Source: Bradyrhizobium sp. CB1717
GTDB taxonomy: Bacteria; Pseudomonadota; Alphaproteobacteria; Rhizobiales; Xanthobacteraceae
DNA: 64,000 nucleotides
Direction of reading: 5' to 3'
Assembly (NCBI RefSeq): GCF_029714325.1
Contig: NZ_CP121666.1
Coordinates: forward strand, 8,091,001 to 8,155,000
The notes below the pieces were generated by a model. It worked only from the letters and a program-made list of their open reading frames with translations, did not search any database and was not told the origin of the DNA. The translations under genes and the position numbers were made by a program. Of this stretch, positions 9,197 through 18,646 are shown in pieces; the stretch's first letter is position 1; each line of letters starts with the position of its first letter.

Positions 9197-9664
9197 TCAG
9201 TTCTGTTGGGGAAATGCCCATGCGAATTGAGAGACAGACGATCGCTCCGGACCTGGCTCGCAACCAAGGACAGTTATGCTGCTTCGGTCTCCGCTTGCGG
9301 TACACCATTCGGCCGAGGAGCCTTCCGATAGTCCGATCAAGGCTGCCCCAAGCGGGCTCAGCACCGAAACGGCGTTTGGTTGGTTAGACCGGTCGCCTGG
9401 GAGCACAAGGACTATTCGCCTCTTGGCGCCGGCGATGTTGTCGCGTACTTCCACATGTGAGTTGACGGCCACAACATTTGGTGGAAGTTGATCATCAGGG
9501 ACAATTGTCGCTCGCTCGATTTCCCTTAGTACGTTTGAAGCGGCGGCCGTCCCGCGACTATTCGCCAGGGCGGTAGTTGCAACGGCATACAGCTTCTCCC
9601 GATCGGCCTCTGAGATAGTGATCGGTGGAAGTGCTGCTTGGTGCTGATCATCAAAGATATTCAT
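9197..9664 (-). CDS. Rnk/GreA C-terminal-like protein (copy 1)
   Basis: About 155 residues. The N-terminal half is helical (ITISEADREKLYAVATTALA). The C-terminal half is a GreA/GreB-type domain with the signature AVSVLSPLGAALIGLSEGSSAEW, as in Rnk (regulator of nucleoside diphosphate kinase), an RNA-polymerase secondary-channel-type factor. This is one of four related proteins in the window. The start at MNIFDDQ gives the N-terminus that fits the paralogues; a longer in-frame start exists. The role in stress transcription is inferred from the family only. Confidence 0.8.
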   Translation of the reverse strand: MNIFDDQHQAALPPITISEADREKLYAVATTALANSRGTAAASNVLREIERATIVPDDQLPPNVVAVNSHVEVRDNIAGAKRRIVLVLPGDRSNQPNAVSVLSPLGAALIGLSEGSSAEWCTASGDRSSITVLGCEPGPERSSVSQFAWAFPQQN

Positions 9665-9855
9665 CTTCTCGGAGTCCTGTCCTATCCGGCTGCGCAATTT
9701 TCGCATCACGCGCGCGTTCTACAAGCGAAAAGATTTGCCCATCAGGATCAAAACAATTGATGTATTGAGCTCATCTTCGCGTTGGGACGATCCTCACGAA
9801 GGTCCGGACCAATAGGATATAGACGATCTATCGATCATGAAACTTGCACTCATAC

Positions 9856-9875
9856 TCCAATAAAATTCGTTTGCG
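9856..9875 (+). promoter_or_regulatory. Copy of the recurring AATTCGTTTG dyad
   Basis: TCCAATAAAATTCGTTTGCG matches the recurring element at the core and right half. It lies about 125 bp before the small two-helix membrane protein gene at 10.0 kb, in the same orientation. Confidence 0.55.
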
Positions 9876-10001
9876 TGTTGCATCCATGCGCGAGAAACTG
9901 AGGTCGTCAGACGCCGTTGTTGAGTGCGCACGCCTGAAGAACGCATCGTTCGCTTGATGTTTCAGCTCACCTGGCGGTGCTGGAATGGAAATGGGCCACC
10001 A

Positions 10002-10259
10002 ATGCAAAGCCTTAGTCTTGGCCGGATCGCTCTTATCGTAGCTCTGGCCGCCTTGCTTATCCTGACGGGCGGGTGGGCGATGGCAGTATGGAACGCCCCT
10101 GGCGACGTCGTGATGGATAAGCACGGTTGGATCGCCTTGGGCCTCGGCACATTCTTTTCGCTTCTCGTGGGATGCGGCTTGATGGCACTAATGTTTTTCA
10201 GCAGTCGCAGCGGTCACGACGATGCGGCCGATCCCTTCAGGAAACGGCACGAGCCCTAA
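10002..10259 (+). CDS. Small two-helix membrane protein
   Basis: 85 residues with two membrane segments (about 9-30 and 44-66) joined by a short loop (WNAPGDVVMDKHGW), then a charged C-terminus ending in DPFRKRHEP. The start is the ATG at MQSLSLGRI; upstream in-frame starts would add a non-hydrophobic leader. No family name is known to me. A copy of the recurring dyad element precedes it. Confidence 0.55.
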   Translation: MQSLSLGRIALIVALAALLILTGGWAMAVWNAPGDVVMDKHGWIALGLGTFFSLLVGCGLMALMFFSSRSGHDDAADPFRKRHEP

Positions 10260-11372
10260 GACCGAGTGGATTGTCTCTGAGCGGCTTCAAGCTGTCCAGT
10301 TCCAACTTCAGCCGAACAACTCATCAACGGAGCGTCGTTCGCGCTTGACCGCCGTGCCCTCAACACGTCCGCACCTTCCGCGGGAGTGATGGCACCTCTC
10401 TCCTTCAGACCGAATTAACCTGACGCTGGTCGCGCTACGCTCGGACTTTACGGCGATCAGCAGGCTGCCCGGAGGTTCGTGCATGATCTATTCACCAAGC
10501 GATCCGTGAAGAAGCGCGCCCGTCCTGATGCGTATGGGCAACCGCGATAAGACCGGTATTCATCTTCCTTACCGACGAAATTCGCTGTTCCGCTAGTTTG
10601 CCGTATTGAGTTCGCCCGCTGTCTATCTACAACGCTTCGCGCTTCGCCCGTATGGACTACAACTCTTTGATCGTCGGGGAATGACAGACATGGCTTCGGC
10701 GGTAGACTTGCTGTTGGACGGGACTATCATCGCAAGCAGATAAACATTCCTATCACAGCTCGGCTTTTCGCTTGAGCCAGCGCTTGGCGGAGATCGGGCG
10801 AACCGTCGAACGACAGGAGATTCTTTTGATTACAGAGCGTAGCATCACCGCGTCCGTTCGAGAGCACCTTGTCCTGGCGAAATGCCGCATTTGACTTCGT
10901 GCAGCGAATGCCTAGGTCTGTGTGTATGACATTGAGCTGTGCAAGAGTTCGTAGAGGCCTGCGTTACGCAGGTCATCTAATCGCGGGAAATTAGCCCCGA
11001 GCTCGGTGCCGTGCCACCGCGCTCGAGCTCGGGGCAGGTGGAGCAAAGCGGATGCCCTACGGTGGCGAGCCGCAGATGCCTGGCGAGTTTTCCTTCCGAG
11101 GCCTGGCGCGTGCGCCCACTCCAATCCGATCAATCCGCTGGGAGACGCAGTAGGCCATGAACAGAGAACTCGCGTCACACACTCATGAGCAAATCGAGCG
11201 TTCTGCACGATCGACTCCATGATTTCCCCAACTCGCGGACGAACTGCATAACATTGGTCCTGCCGGCGGTCCCACGGCAAGTGGAGACTAGGCAGCGCCA
11301 GCGCTAGGCGGCAACGATAGATCTGGGTCTGGCCACTGCTTGAAGTGCTAGTTGCAAAAACGGAGATGAAAC
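10260..11372. other. 1.1-kb stretch without a supported gene
   Basis: Short frames occur on both strands but none has a ribosome binding site with plausible protein character. I see no RNA gene or repeat. The last 20 bases hold the GGAG ribosome binding site of the next gene. It probably represents decayed accessory DNA. Confidence 0.5.
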
Positions 11373-11798
11373 ATGACGTCAACACTGCCAAAGGCGACGA
11401 TGAGCGTTGAGATCAAGCCGCCAATAACGCTTACAGCCAACGATTTCGAACGGCTTTCGCTACTCGTGCGAGCGGTAGAGAACAAGACGCCGGACGCAGC
11501 CTCTGTACTTGCGGATGAGCTTGCTCGCGCACACGTCCTTGCTGACGGTCGTCCTAAACAGACCGTTTGCATGGGCTCCGAGGTGCAGTTCCGCGACGAC
11601 GCCACCGGGAGCGTTCAGGTGATGACGCTGGTTTATCCGGGCGATGCGGACATCTCCCTTCGAAGGATCTCGGTTTTGACACCCGTCGGCGCCGCCCTGA
11701 TCGGTCTTAGCGCCGGAAACTCAATCACGTGGGAGACACGAACCGGCGAGCTTCGGCAATTGACCGTCCTTAGGGTCCGCGAGCCCCAGCTTGCTTGA
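11373..11798 (+). CDS. Rnk/GreA C-terminal-like protein (copy 2)
   Basis: 141 residues, close to the length of Rnk. Residues 17-60 are helical (ITLTANDFERLSLLVRAVE). The C-terminal GreA-like domain carries ISVLTPVGAALIGLSAGNS followed by ITWETRTGELRQLTVL. A ribosome binding site (GGAG) sits eight bases before the ATG. The gene is followed by the second DPDGFR mini-protein. By family, it is expected to interact with RNA polymerase; the function here is unknown. Confidence 0.82.
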   Translation: MTSTLPKATMSVEIKPPITLTANDFERLSLLVRAVENKTPDAASVLADELARAHVLADGRPKQTVCMGSEVQFRDDATGSVQVMTLVYPGDADISLRRISVLTPVGAALIGLSAGNSITWETRTGELRQLTVLRVREPQLA

Positions 11799-11957
11799 GA
11801 CCGCGTTGTTTCTTCCCGATAGAGCTATTGATGGCGAACGCGCTACGAGAACGAGTTGACCGGGGGTCAGTCGCAAAATCGGTCCGATTGTCCGGACTAG
11901 TGAATATTCGTCCGGGCTCGACACTCATGATTCCAACAGCTCAGGCCGGAGATCCGC

Positions 11958-12089
11958 ATGTCTGTATTTGTAACGCTCGTAATTCTAACTTTGTGGGTAT
12001 TGTTCGTCTGGTTATCCGATCCCGACGGATTCCGGGAGGCCTTCGCTCGCCGGCGTCGATGGACAAGTCACGCCGACGAAGATTGGTGA
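11958..12089 (+). CDS. Tiny single-pass membrane protein with DPDGFR motif (paralogue)
   Basis: 43 residues: membrane helix about 3-20, then SDPDGFREAFARRRRW and an acidic end (DEDW). It is a clear paralogue of the mini-protein at 6.8 kb, with the same start MSVF and about half of all positions identical. Conservation of sequence but not of flanks argues that the peptide is expressed. The stop overlaps the GTG start of the next gene by four bases, suggesting coupled translation. Confidence 0.7.
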   Translation: MSVFVTLVILTLWVLFVWLSDPDGFREAFARRRRWTSHADEDW

Positions 12090-12334
12090 CCTGCGACGTG
12101 TTGAGCACTTCCCATCAGTATGTAGATCCGGTGGACGAACCTGAACGTGCCTTCCTCGAAAGCTTGATCCGCGAGGACTTTGAGCGCAGTCATCCCAGCG
12201 ATACACTTGAAGACCTTCGGCGCAGGACCTCCTATTCGAGGCATGACAAAGGACTTCTTCGCGATTGGATGGCCTTAGCGGCAGTCCGAGCCAGGATTTC
12301 CGCAGGACGCACGCGAGCTAACGGCGCAGCCTGA
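12086..12334 (+). CDS. Hypothetical small soluble protein, coupled to the DPDGFR peptide
   Basis: 82 residues starting from a GTG that overlaps the previous stop (GTGA). Charged and helical: PVDEPERAFLESLIREDFERSHPSDTLEDL (shown here as motif spans PERAFLESLIREDFE and DTLEDLRRRTSYSRHDK). No recognised domain. The overlap with a conserved mini-protein gene is the main reason to accept it. The equivalent gene is absent after the first DPDGFR copy. Confidence 0.5.
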   Translation: MTCDVLSTSHQYVDPVDEPERAFLESLIREDFERSHPSDTLEDLRRRTSYSRHDKGLLRDWMALAAVRARISAGRTRANGAA

Positions 12335-12412
12335 ACGTCTGCTCAGCCGATCGTGCTTTGGCAAAGAAATCGGCGTTGCAGAGGACACGTTCTCATAAAT
12401 GAGGATCCTGTT

Positions 12413-12711
12413 CTGAACGTCGTTGCTGCGACCGATTTCTCGACCTGTTCGAACCGCGCGTTGCGGCAGGCCATCTAGCGCGCTCGGCGGTGATCAGCTG
12501 CATCTCGTCCATGTTGTGGATGACGATCAGCCAACAGACCTGGTCAGCATAGACGAGCGCGAGGCACGACGAGTGTTAACTGAGCAGATCGCTCTATGTC
12601 GGAGCTGCGAGAGTTTGGATGCAGTCCCATCGTGGTTAAAGGCTGCCCGTTTGACGGATTCTGCGAGCAACTGCCGCAGCGGACGCGAACGTTCTGGTGG
12701 TTCCTCCCGCT
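12413..12711 (+). pseudogene. Decayed universal stress protein gene
   Basis: The frame reads NVVAATDFSTCSNRALRQAI and then a stop; after a shift, QLHLVHVVDDDQPTDL and DEREARRVLTEQIAL. These match the start of the intact USP encoded at 7.1 kb (IVAATDFSTRSHRALRQA, ELHLVHVVDEDLPAEL, EEREAQRVLTEQI). The tail, ANVLVVPP-like bases near the end, matches the extreme C-terminus of the intact protein. So the middle, including domain 2, was deleted. It has a stop, frameshifts and no normal start. Confidence 0.82.
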
Positions 12712-13183
12712 AAGCTCTACACTCAGAACTGGCCCAGCATGCGCTGTGATAGACATTAGGTTCGTCGACGATCGTTTCGCAGACTAACCGTTGATTTGGC
12801 ACCAATCAAAATGGACGGCTATCTCGGCGCCAATTGCATCGAATGGACGAGGACGGGTCACGCCACGCGCGACTTTTCCTATTTGGGCGGACGGACCGAA
12901 CACTACCTGCCCTTCCATGCAGCAAGCAGAACACCTAATCGCTTTGATCGACGCCCTAGTTTTAGCTCTATCAATTTCTTTGATGCGACCTGGCAACTAT
13001 TTTCGCTTGTCCTTGATAGCAGAAGAAGGACACTGAGCAAGGAGGGGCGCGACGGCCATCGCAGGCTAGGCCAAGCAGAACTAGGCGAGGGCTCCGTGCG
13101 TCGAGCAAAGCATGCTTGTTCGCGTCCGCCGCAAAGCGGAATGACATCCGACTTACTTCGGATGATCTTTAATGAGGGTCCAG

Positions 13184-13666
13184 ATGGAGAGCCGCACCAC
13201 CGTCGCGCCATCGTCTAGATACGACGACTTCCTTTATGCAGTGATCTGCGAAGATCGCAATGGAACTCAGGTTAGCGTCATTTCCGCGTTGACACGATTG
13301 GATGTTGATCCTTGGGCGGAGGCAACCCGTCTTGAGACAATGAAGGAGACGGACGCAAAGGCGCGATTGATGGCGATGCTCGACCGAGCATCCGCACAGA
13401 ATTGGAATTCCTCGCAGAAAGACGCGGTCGCGCGGCGGCTGATTGAGCTACTTCCCTCGCCCGAACGGGACTCTTTTCCGATCCGCGTTTCGGAGACCCA
13501 CGGGCGAATGCTGTTCTGCCTTGTACTTTGGTGGGGCTTTCTGCTCGCAACCGCTGTATTCTCAAACTACAAGGACAAGGTGGACGAGGTCTCTGTTATT
13601 CACTCAGGAGCGACGGTCACTTCAAAGAGCGGACCCACCGACAGCGCGAGGAGCACTGCGGACTAG
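13184..13666 (+). CDS. YDxFL-family membrane-anchored protein (copy 1)
   Basis: About 160 residues. The N-terminal cytosolic domain (residues 12-95) contains RYDDFLYAVICED, VSVISALTRLDVDPWAEATRL and a helix ending in RRLIELLPS. One membrane helix follows (MLFCLVLWWGFLLATAVF), then a short polar tail. It is clearly paralogous to the protein at 34.45 kb, over the whole soluble domain and with the same architecture. The start at MESRTT gives the same N-terminal length as the paralogue. I do not know a named function; it may be a membrane-tethered scaffold or sensor. Confidence 0.72.
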   Translation: MESRTTVAPSSRYDDFLYAVICEDRNGTQVSVISALTRLDVDPWAEATRLETMKETDAKARLMAMLDRASAQNWNSSQKDAVARRLIELLPSPERDSFPIRVSETHGRMLFCLVLWWGFLLATAVFSNYKDKVDEVSVIHSGATVTSKSGPTDSARSTAD

Positions 13667-13838
13667 TTCTGCAGGCGCCTCTTTCGAAGCAAGCATGTGC
13701 TTATCCGATTCTGCAAGACGGACGCCGGCTGGCGACCGCCAGACGATTTGATGAGAATGAACGGCGCCGCGACAAGTGCCTATCGCAGTCCTTCGATCGG
13801 ATCCTCTCTTTTTGGCTTACGCCATCCATCTCGAATCG

Positions 13839-14282
13839 TCATCGAAGGATTGGTCCATCAACGCTTGAGGGCGGACCACCGCAGCGACCAGAACTCGGCT
13901 CCGGTCGGGTGACGTTCTCGATTCTGATGATATCCATGTCTCCCGCGGCGAAGTATGGCATTTGGTCTCCCGTCCGAAGGCCGACCAGCGCCGCGCCTAA
14001 GCTCGACAGAACGGAGACTTGACTTGGATCGGAGGTGAGGTCTTCAGGCCAAACCAATTGAACCGTCCTTCGTCGAATACCACGATTGGTCCAGTACGTA
14101 ACCCAAGATCCCATTGTCACAAGTGATTGAATCTGACGAGCGTCATCCGAGACGACGTTAGCACGTTTGATCTCAGCAAGCAGAAATGTTGCATTATTCT
14201 CGCCTCGCTCCGCACTGAGGCACGCGAGCTTCTTAAGGCGCGGATGGTCGGACGCGGTCAAGGAGATGAAAGGTAGAGGCAT
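13839..14282 (-). CDS. Rnk/GreA C-terminal-like protein (copy 3)
   Basis: 147 residues with the same plan as the other copies: helical N-terminus (ISLTASDHPRLKKLACL) and GreA-type C-terminal domain with QVSVLSSLGAALVGLRTGDQM. The ribosome binding site AAAGGAG lies nine bases before the ATG at MPLPFISL, which fixes the start. It is the most diverged of the four copies, with an unusual polar tail (EPSSGRCGGPPSS). Lies tail-to-tail with the YDxFL gene. Confidence 0.78.
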   Translation of the reverse strand: MPLPFISLTASDHPRLKKLACLSAERGENNATFLLAEIKRANVVSDDARQIQSLVTMGSWVTYWTNRGIRRRTVQLVWPEDLTSDPSQVSVLSSLGAALVGLRTGDQMPYFAAGDMDIIRIENVTRPEPSSGRCGGPPSSVDGPILR

Positions 14283-14817
14283 CACCACACTCCTTTGTTG
14301 GATAAGGCGAGGCGAGCTTCGGATGGAAGCTATCAAGCAGTCAATCTGATGAAGAGGAGCATCCGGACGGCATCGTGTTCTATCGTCCAGCCAGATGCTT
14401 GAGTGCGAGCGTCCGCCGGCCGCTCAACGTTAGCTCGACCGCGTAGATCATGGTAAGTCAAATATAGGCCTTGGTGGCAACGCATCCATTGCGGCGAAAG
14501 CACGCACTAATTGGCTCGCGATCCGCTGGCGCCGCTGACGCCACTTGCATTCCTCTGGCGACATCGCGAGCGGCCGGCATGTCGTCGATAGGTCGAATTC
14601 CTCGGCATCATGCTCGCTGACGCTCCCCAACTGCCAATACGCCCTTGATCCGAGCCAGCTCGCACCATGCTGATCAAAGTTGTCGCGGAGCGTAACATCC
14701 GAGGCATCCAGTGCGACAATTCGTTTAGGCGTTCAAAGCGGTTCGAGCGCAACTTCCCTGAACAACTTGCGGCGGCGATATGTTGTGCCGCAAAAAGGTC
14801 ATGACGGTCCGCAGGCT
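14283..14817. other. Stretch with one doubtful reverse-strand frame
   Basis: The reverse strand has an open frame of about 90 codons ending at 14448 (includes LAMSPEECKWRQRRQRIASQL) but no credible start before its middle and no recognised family. It may be a gene relic. A near-match to the recurring element core (ACAATTCGTTTAGG) occurs at about 14716 but lacks the rest. Otherwise nothing is seen. Confidence 0.35.
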
Positions 14818-15042
<225 letters not shown>

Positions 15043-15314
15043 TCAACACCAGCGGGGTCACAGTAGCCGCATTATAAATCAACTCCGAGCGAAATTGGTG
15101 GTGAACACTCAGTGAGCCTGATCTGGATGGGACCTTCTCATACGCTTTCAGTTCCCCGGTTGTGGAACAATCAAGATGGCGAAGCTGCGAGCGCATTGCA
15201 TCAGTCAGTCCGTAGACTCGCGCTTTATAGCGGATGCACATTCACATTGAACGAGAAGGCGATTCCAGCACCAATCGCCTGCCGTTGGTCCCTTCGGCGT
15301 TATGCTCGTGCCGC

Positions 15315-15328
15315 TTGCGTTGACGTAA
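15315..15328 (+). promoter_or_regulatory. Possible FNR/FixK-type box before the bd oxidase
   Basis: TTGCGTTGACGTAA agrees with the FixK2-like pattern TTG(A/C)-N6-(T/G)CAA except for one base in the right half-site. It lies 84 bp before the cioA start, a usual distance for activation of oxidases under low oxygen. Pattern reading only. Confidence 0.35.
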
Positions 15329-15411
15329 GGTTTGAAGAAGGACTCATCTGGGTGAGCAACACAGGTTGTGCTACATTGAAATGCCCCGGCTGCACATGAA
15401 CGGAGATCGCT

Positions 15412-16836
15412 ATGTTTGAGGGCTTCGATGCACTCCTGCTGGCCCGCATCCAGTTCGCTTTCACCGTATCGTTTCACTTTATCTTCCCGGCGTTCACTAT
15501 CGGGCTGGCGAGCTATCTAGCTGTGCTCGAGGGGCTGTGGCTATGGAGCGGGCGCGCGATTTTTCTCGACCTTTTTCACTACTGGATCAAGATATTCGCA
15601 CTTTCCTTCGCAATGGGCGTGGTTTCCGGTATTGTGCTAACATATCAATTCGGAACCAACTGGTCGGTCTTCTCCGACCGTGCGGGCCCCATCGTCGGGC
15701 CACTGATGGCCTACGAGGTGCTGACGGCCTTCTTCCTGGAGGCGGGCTTTCTTGGAATCATGCTATTCGGCATGACTCGGGTCGGTAAAGGGCTACACTT
15801 CGCGGCTACATTGGCGGTCGCTGCCGGCACGCTTTTTTCTGCGTTTTGGATAATAGCCGCCAATTCTTGGATGCAGACCCCAGTCGGACATTCAATCAGC
15901 AGCTCGGGGCAGTTCGTACCGACGGACTGGTGGCAAATCATCTTTAATCCATCCTTTCCGTACCGCCTCATTCATACTGTACTGGGCGCTTACCTTACCA
16001 CCGCATTGGTCGTAGGCGCAGTGGGTGCTTGGCACCTCCTGCGGGCGCCGAACAATGCGGGTGCCCGGGTGATGTTCTCGATGGCGATGGGTATGGTTGT
16101 CAGCGTTGCTCCGATCCAAGCTGTTATGGGCGACTTTCATGGCCTCAACACTCTCAAGCATCAACCAACGAAGATTATGGCGATCGAAGGTCATTTTGAG
16201 AGCTATCCAGGTGGGGCGCCATTGTACCTCTTCGGCTTTCCCGACCGGGAGGCGGCAGCGGTGCGATACCCATTGGCCATTCCAAAGCTCGGCTCCCTCA
16301 TTCTGCACCACAGTTTTACTGCGCCCATTGAGGGCTTGAAAACGGTTGCCCGCGAGGAGTGGCCGCCGGTGGGCATCGTCTTCTGGTCGTTTCGCGTCAT
16401 GGTCGGCCTCGGGCTGTTGATGATAGCGCTCGGAGGCCTTGCGCTTCTCGCACGAATACGCGGCCGCCTTTACGAGTGGCGCATCCTTCTGCTTTTCGCG
16501 GTCGCAATGGGACCGGCCGGCTTCGTGGCGGTCATCGCCGGCTGGGTGACCACCGAGGTCGGACGGCAGCCTTATACCGTGTACCGGCTTCTCCGAACCG
16601 CCGAATCTGCATCACCGCTTGATGCACCCGCGGTTGCCTCCTCATTGCTCGCATTCATTGTGGTTTATTTCGCCGTGTTCTCCGTAGGGGCCTGGTATAT
16701 TCTGCGGTTGATGTCACATGCGCCTGCAATGGCCGAGCCCGGCCTGGAAAGCGGCGATGTGCCTATCCGAACTGCAGGCATAACGCCAGCTTCGGCGATA
16801 GACCCAGACCGCACCATCGGAGCAAAGAGGATTTGA
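15412..16836 (+). CDS. cydA: bd-type quinol oxidase subunit I (CIO-like)
   Basis: Subunit I of cytochrome bd, 474 residues, oxidising quinol and reducing O2 to water at the inner membrane. The N-terminus ARIQFAFTVSFHFIFPAFTIG carries the conserved haem-ligand histidine. MAYEVLTAFFLEAGFLG holds the conserved glutamates. GHFESYPGGAPLYLFGFPDR marks a short Q-loop, which with the total length points to the cyanide-insensitive (CioA) branch rather than the long E. coli CydA. The ribosome binding site GGAGATCGCT precedes the ATG. It overlaps cydB by four bases. The high O2 affinity expected for bd oxidases fits the other respiratory genes here. Confidence 0.95.
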   Translation: MFEGFDALLLARIQFAFTVSFHFIFPAFTIGLASYLAVLEGLWLWSGRAIFLDLFHYWIKIFALSFAMGVVSGIVLTYQFGTNWSVFSDRAGPIVGPLMAYEVLTAFFLEAGFLGIMLFGMTRVGKGLHFAATLAVAAGTLFSAFWIIAANSWMQTPVGHSISSSGQFVPTDWWQIIFNPSFPYRLIHTVLGAYLTTALVVGAVGAWHLLRAPNNAGARVMFSMAMGMVVSVAPIQAVMGDFHGLNTLKHQPTKIMAIEGHFESYPGGAPLYLFGFPDREAAAVRYPLAIPKLGSLILHHSFTAPIEGLKTVAREEWPPVGIVFWSFRVMVGLGLLMIALGGLALLARIRGRLYEWRILLLFAVAMGPAGFVAVIAGWVTTEVGRQPYTVYRLLRTAESASPLDAPAVASSLLAFIVVYFAVFSVGAWYILRLMSHAPAMAEPGLESGDVPIRTAGITPASAIDPDRTIGAKRI

Positions 16837-17834
16837 CCATGGATCTTGCGACGCTCTGGGCATTCATCCTCGCCTTTGCGATATTCACGTACGTCGTACT
16901 AGACGGGTTTGATCTTGGAATAGGAATTCTGTTTCCGTTTCTTCAGCCAGGACGCCACCGCGATCTGGCAATGAATTCGGTGGCTCCAGTATGGGATGGC
17001 AACGAGACGTGGCTGGTGCTGGGGGGCGGCGCACTTTTGGCCGCATTTCCACTTGCATATGCCATCATCATGCCCGCCCTCTATGCTCCCATCGTTGCAA
17101 TGCTGCTCGCGCTGATCTTTCGCGGCGTCGCGTTTGAATTCCGTTGGCGCGACGTTCGTCATCAGAAGATCTGGGACTTCTCATTCGCGGGTGGTTCGAT
17201 GCTGGCCGCTTTCGCGCAGGGTATCGCGCTAGGAGCGCTCCTGCAGGGCGTTGCTGTGGAGGGACGTCAGTATTCAGGCGGCTGGTGGGACTGGCTATCT
17301 CCCTTCAGCGTTCTAACTGGCGTTAGCCTCGTCGCTGGGTATGCCCTGCTTGGCTCGACGTGGCTGATTATGAAAACGGAAGGATCGCTGCAGGAACACG
17401 CTTTCCGGCATGCCCGGATATCCGGGATCGTAACGGTCATCTGCATTGGCGCCGTCAGTCTCGCCACTCCATTCCTCGAAGAGGCATACTACGAACACTG
17501 GTTTGCTTGGCCGAATGTGCTATTCACCGCCCAGGTCCCGCTACTCGTTGCCATCGTAACGGTAGCGCTCGCGGTGAGCCTGACACGAAGGTACGAACGC
17601 CTCCCCTTCGTCTTGGGGCTTTCATTGTTCGCACTAAGCATGGCGGGACTTGGCATAAGCATTTTCCCTAATATCGTTCCTAGTCGGGTCAGTATCGATG
17701 ACGCGGCTGCACCAAGGTCCAGCCTCCTTTTCATGCTGATAGGAGCAGGCATTCTGATTCCAACAATCCTTGCTTACACTGCCTATTCGTACTGGACTTT
17801 TCGGGGCAAGGTGGATCACGAGGGCTACCATTGA
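16833..17834 (+). CDS. cydB: bd-type quinol oxidase subunit II (CIO-like)
   Basis: 333 residues with eight or nine membrane helices. The opening TLWAFILAFAIFTYVVLDGF with DLGIGILFPF, and then NSVAPVWDGNETWLVLGGGA, are the family signature. It forms the heterodimer with subunit I. The ATG overlaps the subunit I stop by four bases, and its own stop overlaps the TTG start of the tiny third subunit. Confidence 0.95.
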   Translation: MTMDLATLWAFILAFAIFTYVVLDGFDLGIGILFPFLQPGRHRDLAMNSVAPVWDGNETWLVLGGGALLAAFPLAYAIIMPALYAPIVAMLLALIFRGVAFEFRWRDVRHQKIWDFSFAGGSMLAAFAQGIALGALLQGVAVEGRQYSGGWWDWLSPFSVLTGVSLVAGYALLGSTWLIMKTEGSLQEHAFRHARISGIVTVICIGAVSLATPFLEEAYYEHWFAWPNVLFTAQVPLLVAIVTVALAVSLTRRYERLPFVLGLSLFALSMAGLGISIFPNIVPSRVSIDDAAAPRSSLLFMLIGAGILIPTILAYTAYSYWTFRGKVDHEGYH

Positions 17835-17941
17835 CCGACGATCCGTTTTGGAAGCGCTTGCTATGGTTCGTGATGTTATGGATGGCCGGTGTAACCACCG
17901 CGGCCACGCTTGGTTACGGGATCCGACTTTGGCTGAAGTGA
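17831..17941 (+). CDS. DUF2474 / CydX-like small oxidase subunit
   Basis: 36 residues from a TTG start overlapping the cydB stop by four bases. One membrane helix: FWKRLLWFVMLWMAGVTTAA, then LGYGIRLWLK. Position, length and the KRLLWF...W pattern fit the DUF2474/CydX group of single-helix subunits that stabilise bd oxidases. It is easily missed because of its size and non-ATG start. Confidence 0.8.
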   Translation: MTDDPFWKRLLWFVMLWMAGVTTAATLGYGIRLWLK

Positions 17942-18284
17942 AAAAGCTTCAGACGCGACACAAAAGATAGCTGTCCCAAATTTCGTGCTGAAACTTGAAA
18001 AAGGTTCTTCCGAACGTGGTAGTGCTCCGCAGATATCTTCGACCGACACTTTGGGAGCCTACCCGTCTCTCGGCGAAGCCGGAAGAGACCTCGGCGTTCG
18101 GATCTGTATCCCGTTGCAGCGCTCGTGGCCGCATCTATTGACGTCATTGGCGATTTGCCCAGCCTTTCCTAGAGCGTCTTGGCCCTGAGCGCAGCGGCAC
18201 TAGTTTCGCCCTTTGCTTTAGGGCAATCAGGCATGGGTCCGCATTCGGCGACTGCTGGTCTGGACGCCAATGGACAACGCAAGG

Positions 18285-18646
18285 TCAGAGGCGGCAGTTT
18301 CCACGTTGACCTCGCAGTCGACGCAATGGCTTTTCGCGGAGCAGCAGGATGAGATAATGCTCCTTTAAGGCAACGCCGCGTTCCAGCCCTTCGTCAAGGC
18401 GATGCAGCGGAGGGGCATCCGCGTGTCGTTTACACAATTGCACCGCTCCGCCAATGGTTGCCGGCGAATTATGGAATTGCACAAGGTTCAGGCGACCAAG
18501 CGAGCCGACTCGAACTTCGGCGTTGAAGCCTATCCGGGTCTCTGGCCAACAATCGTAATCCACGATCTGCTTGCACGCCACGCTGTGCCAAAAAATCGAA
18601 GTCGGTCCCGCGGATGTACTTGCCGGGTTGACACTACAGTTTTCAT
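18285..18646 (-). pseudogene. AraC-type regulator relic (N-terminal sensor domain)
   Basis: One frame reads MKTVVSTRQVHPRDRLRFF and the next frame continues CKQIVDYDCWPETRIGFNAE, VGSLGRLNLVQFHNSP and so on. Joined, this matches the N-terminal AraC_binding_2-like domain (VHPRDRFDFW...PE.R..F.AE...G.L....F.NSP) of AraC-family regulators. The frame changes near residue 25 and no DNA-binding helix-turn-helix domain follows. It is a broken, truncated regulator. The 340 bp before it and the 440 bp after it hold nothing I can support. Confidence 0.65.
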
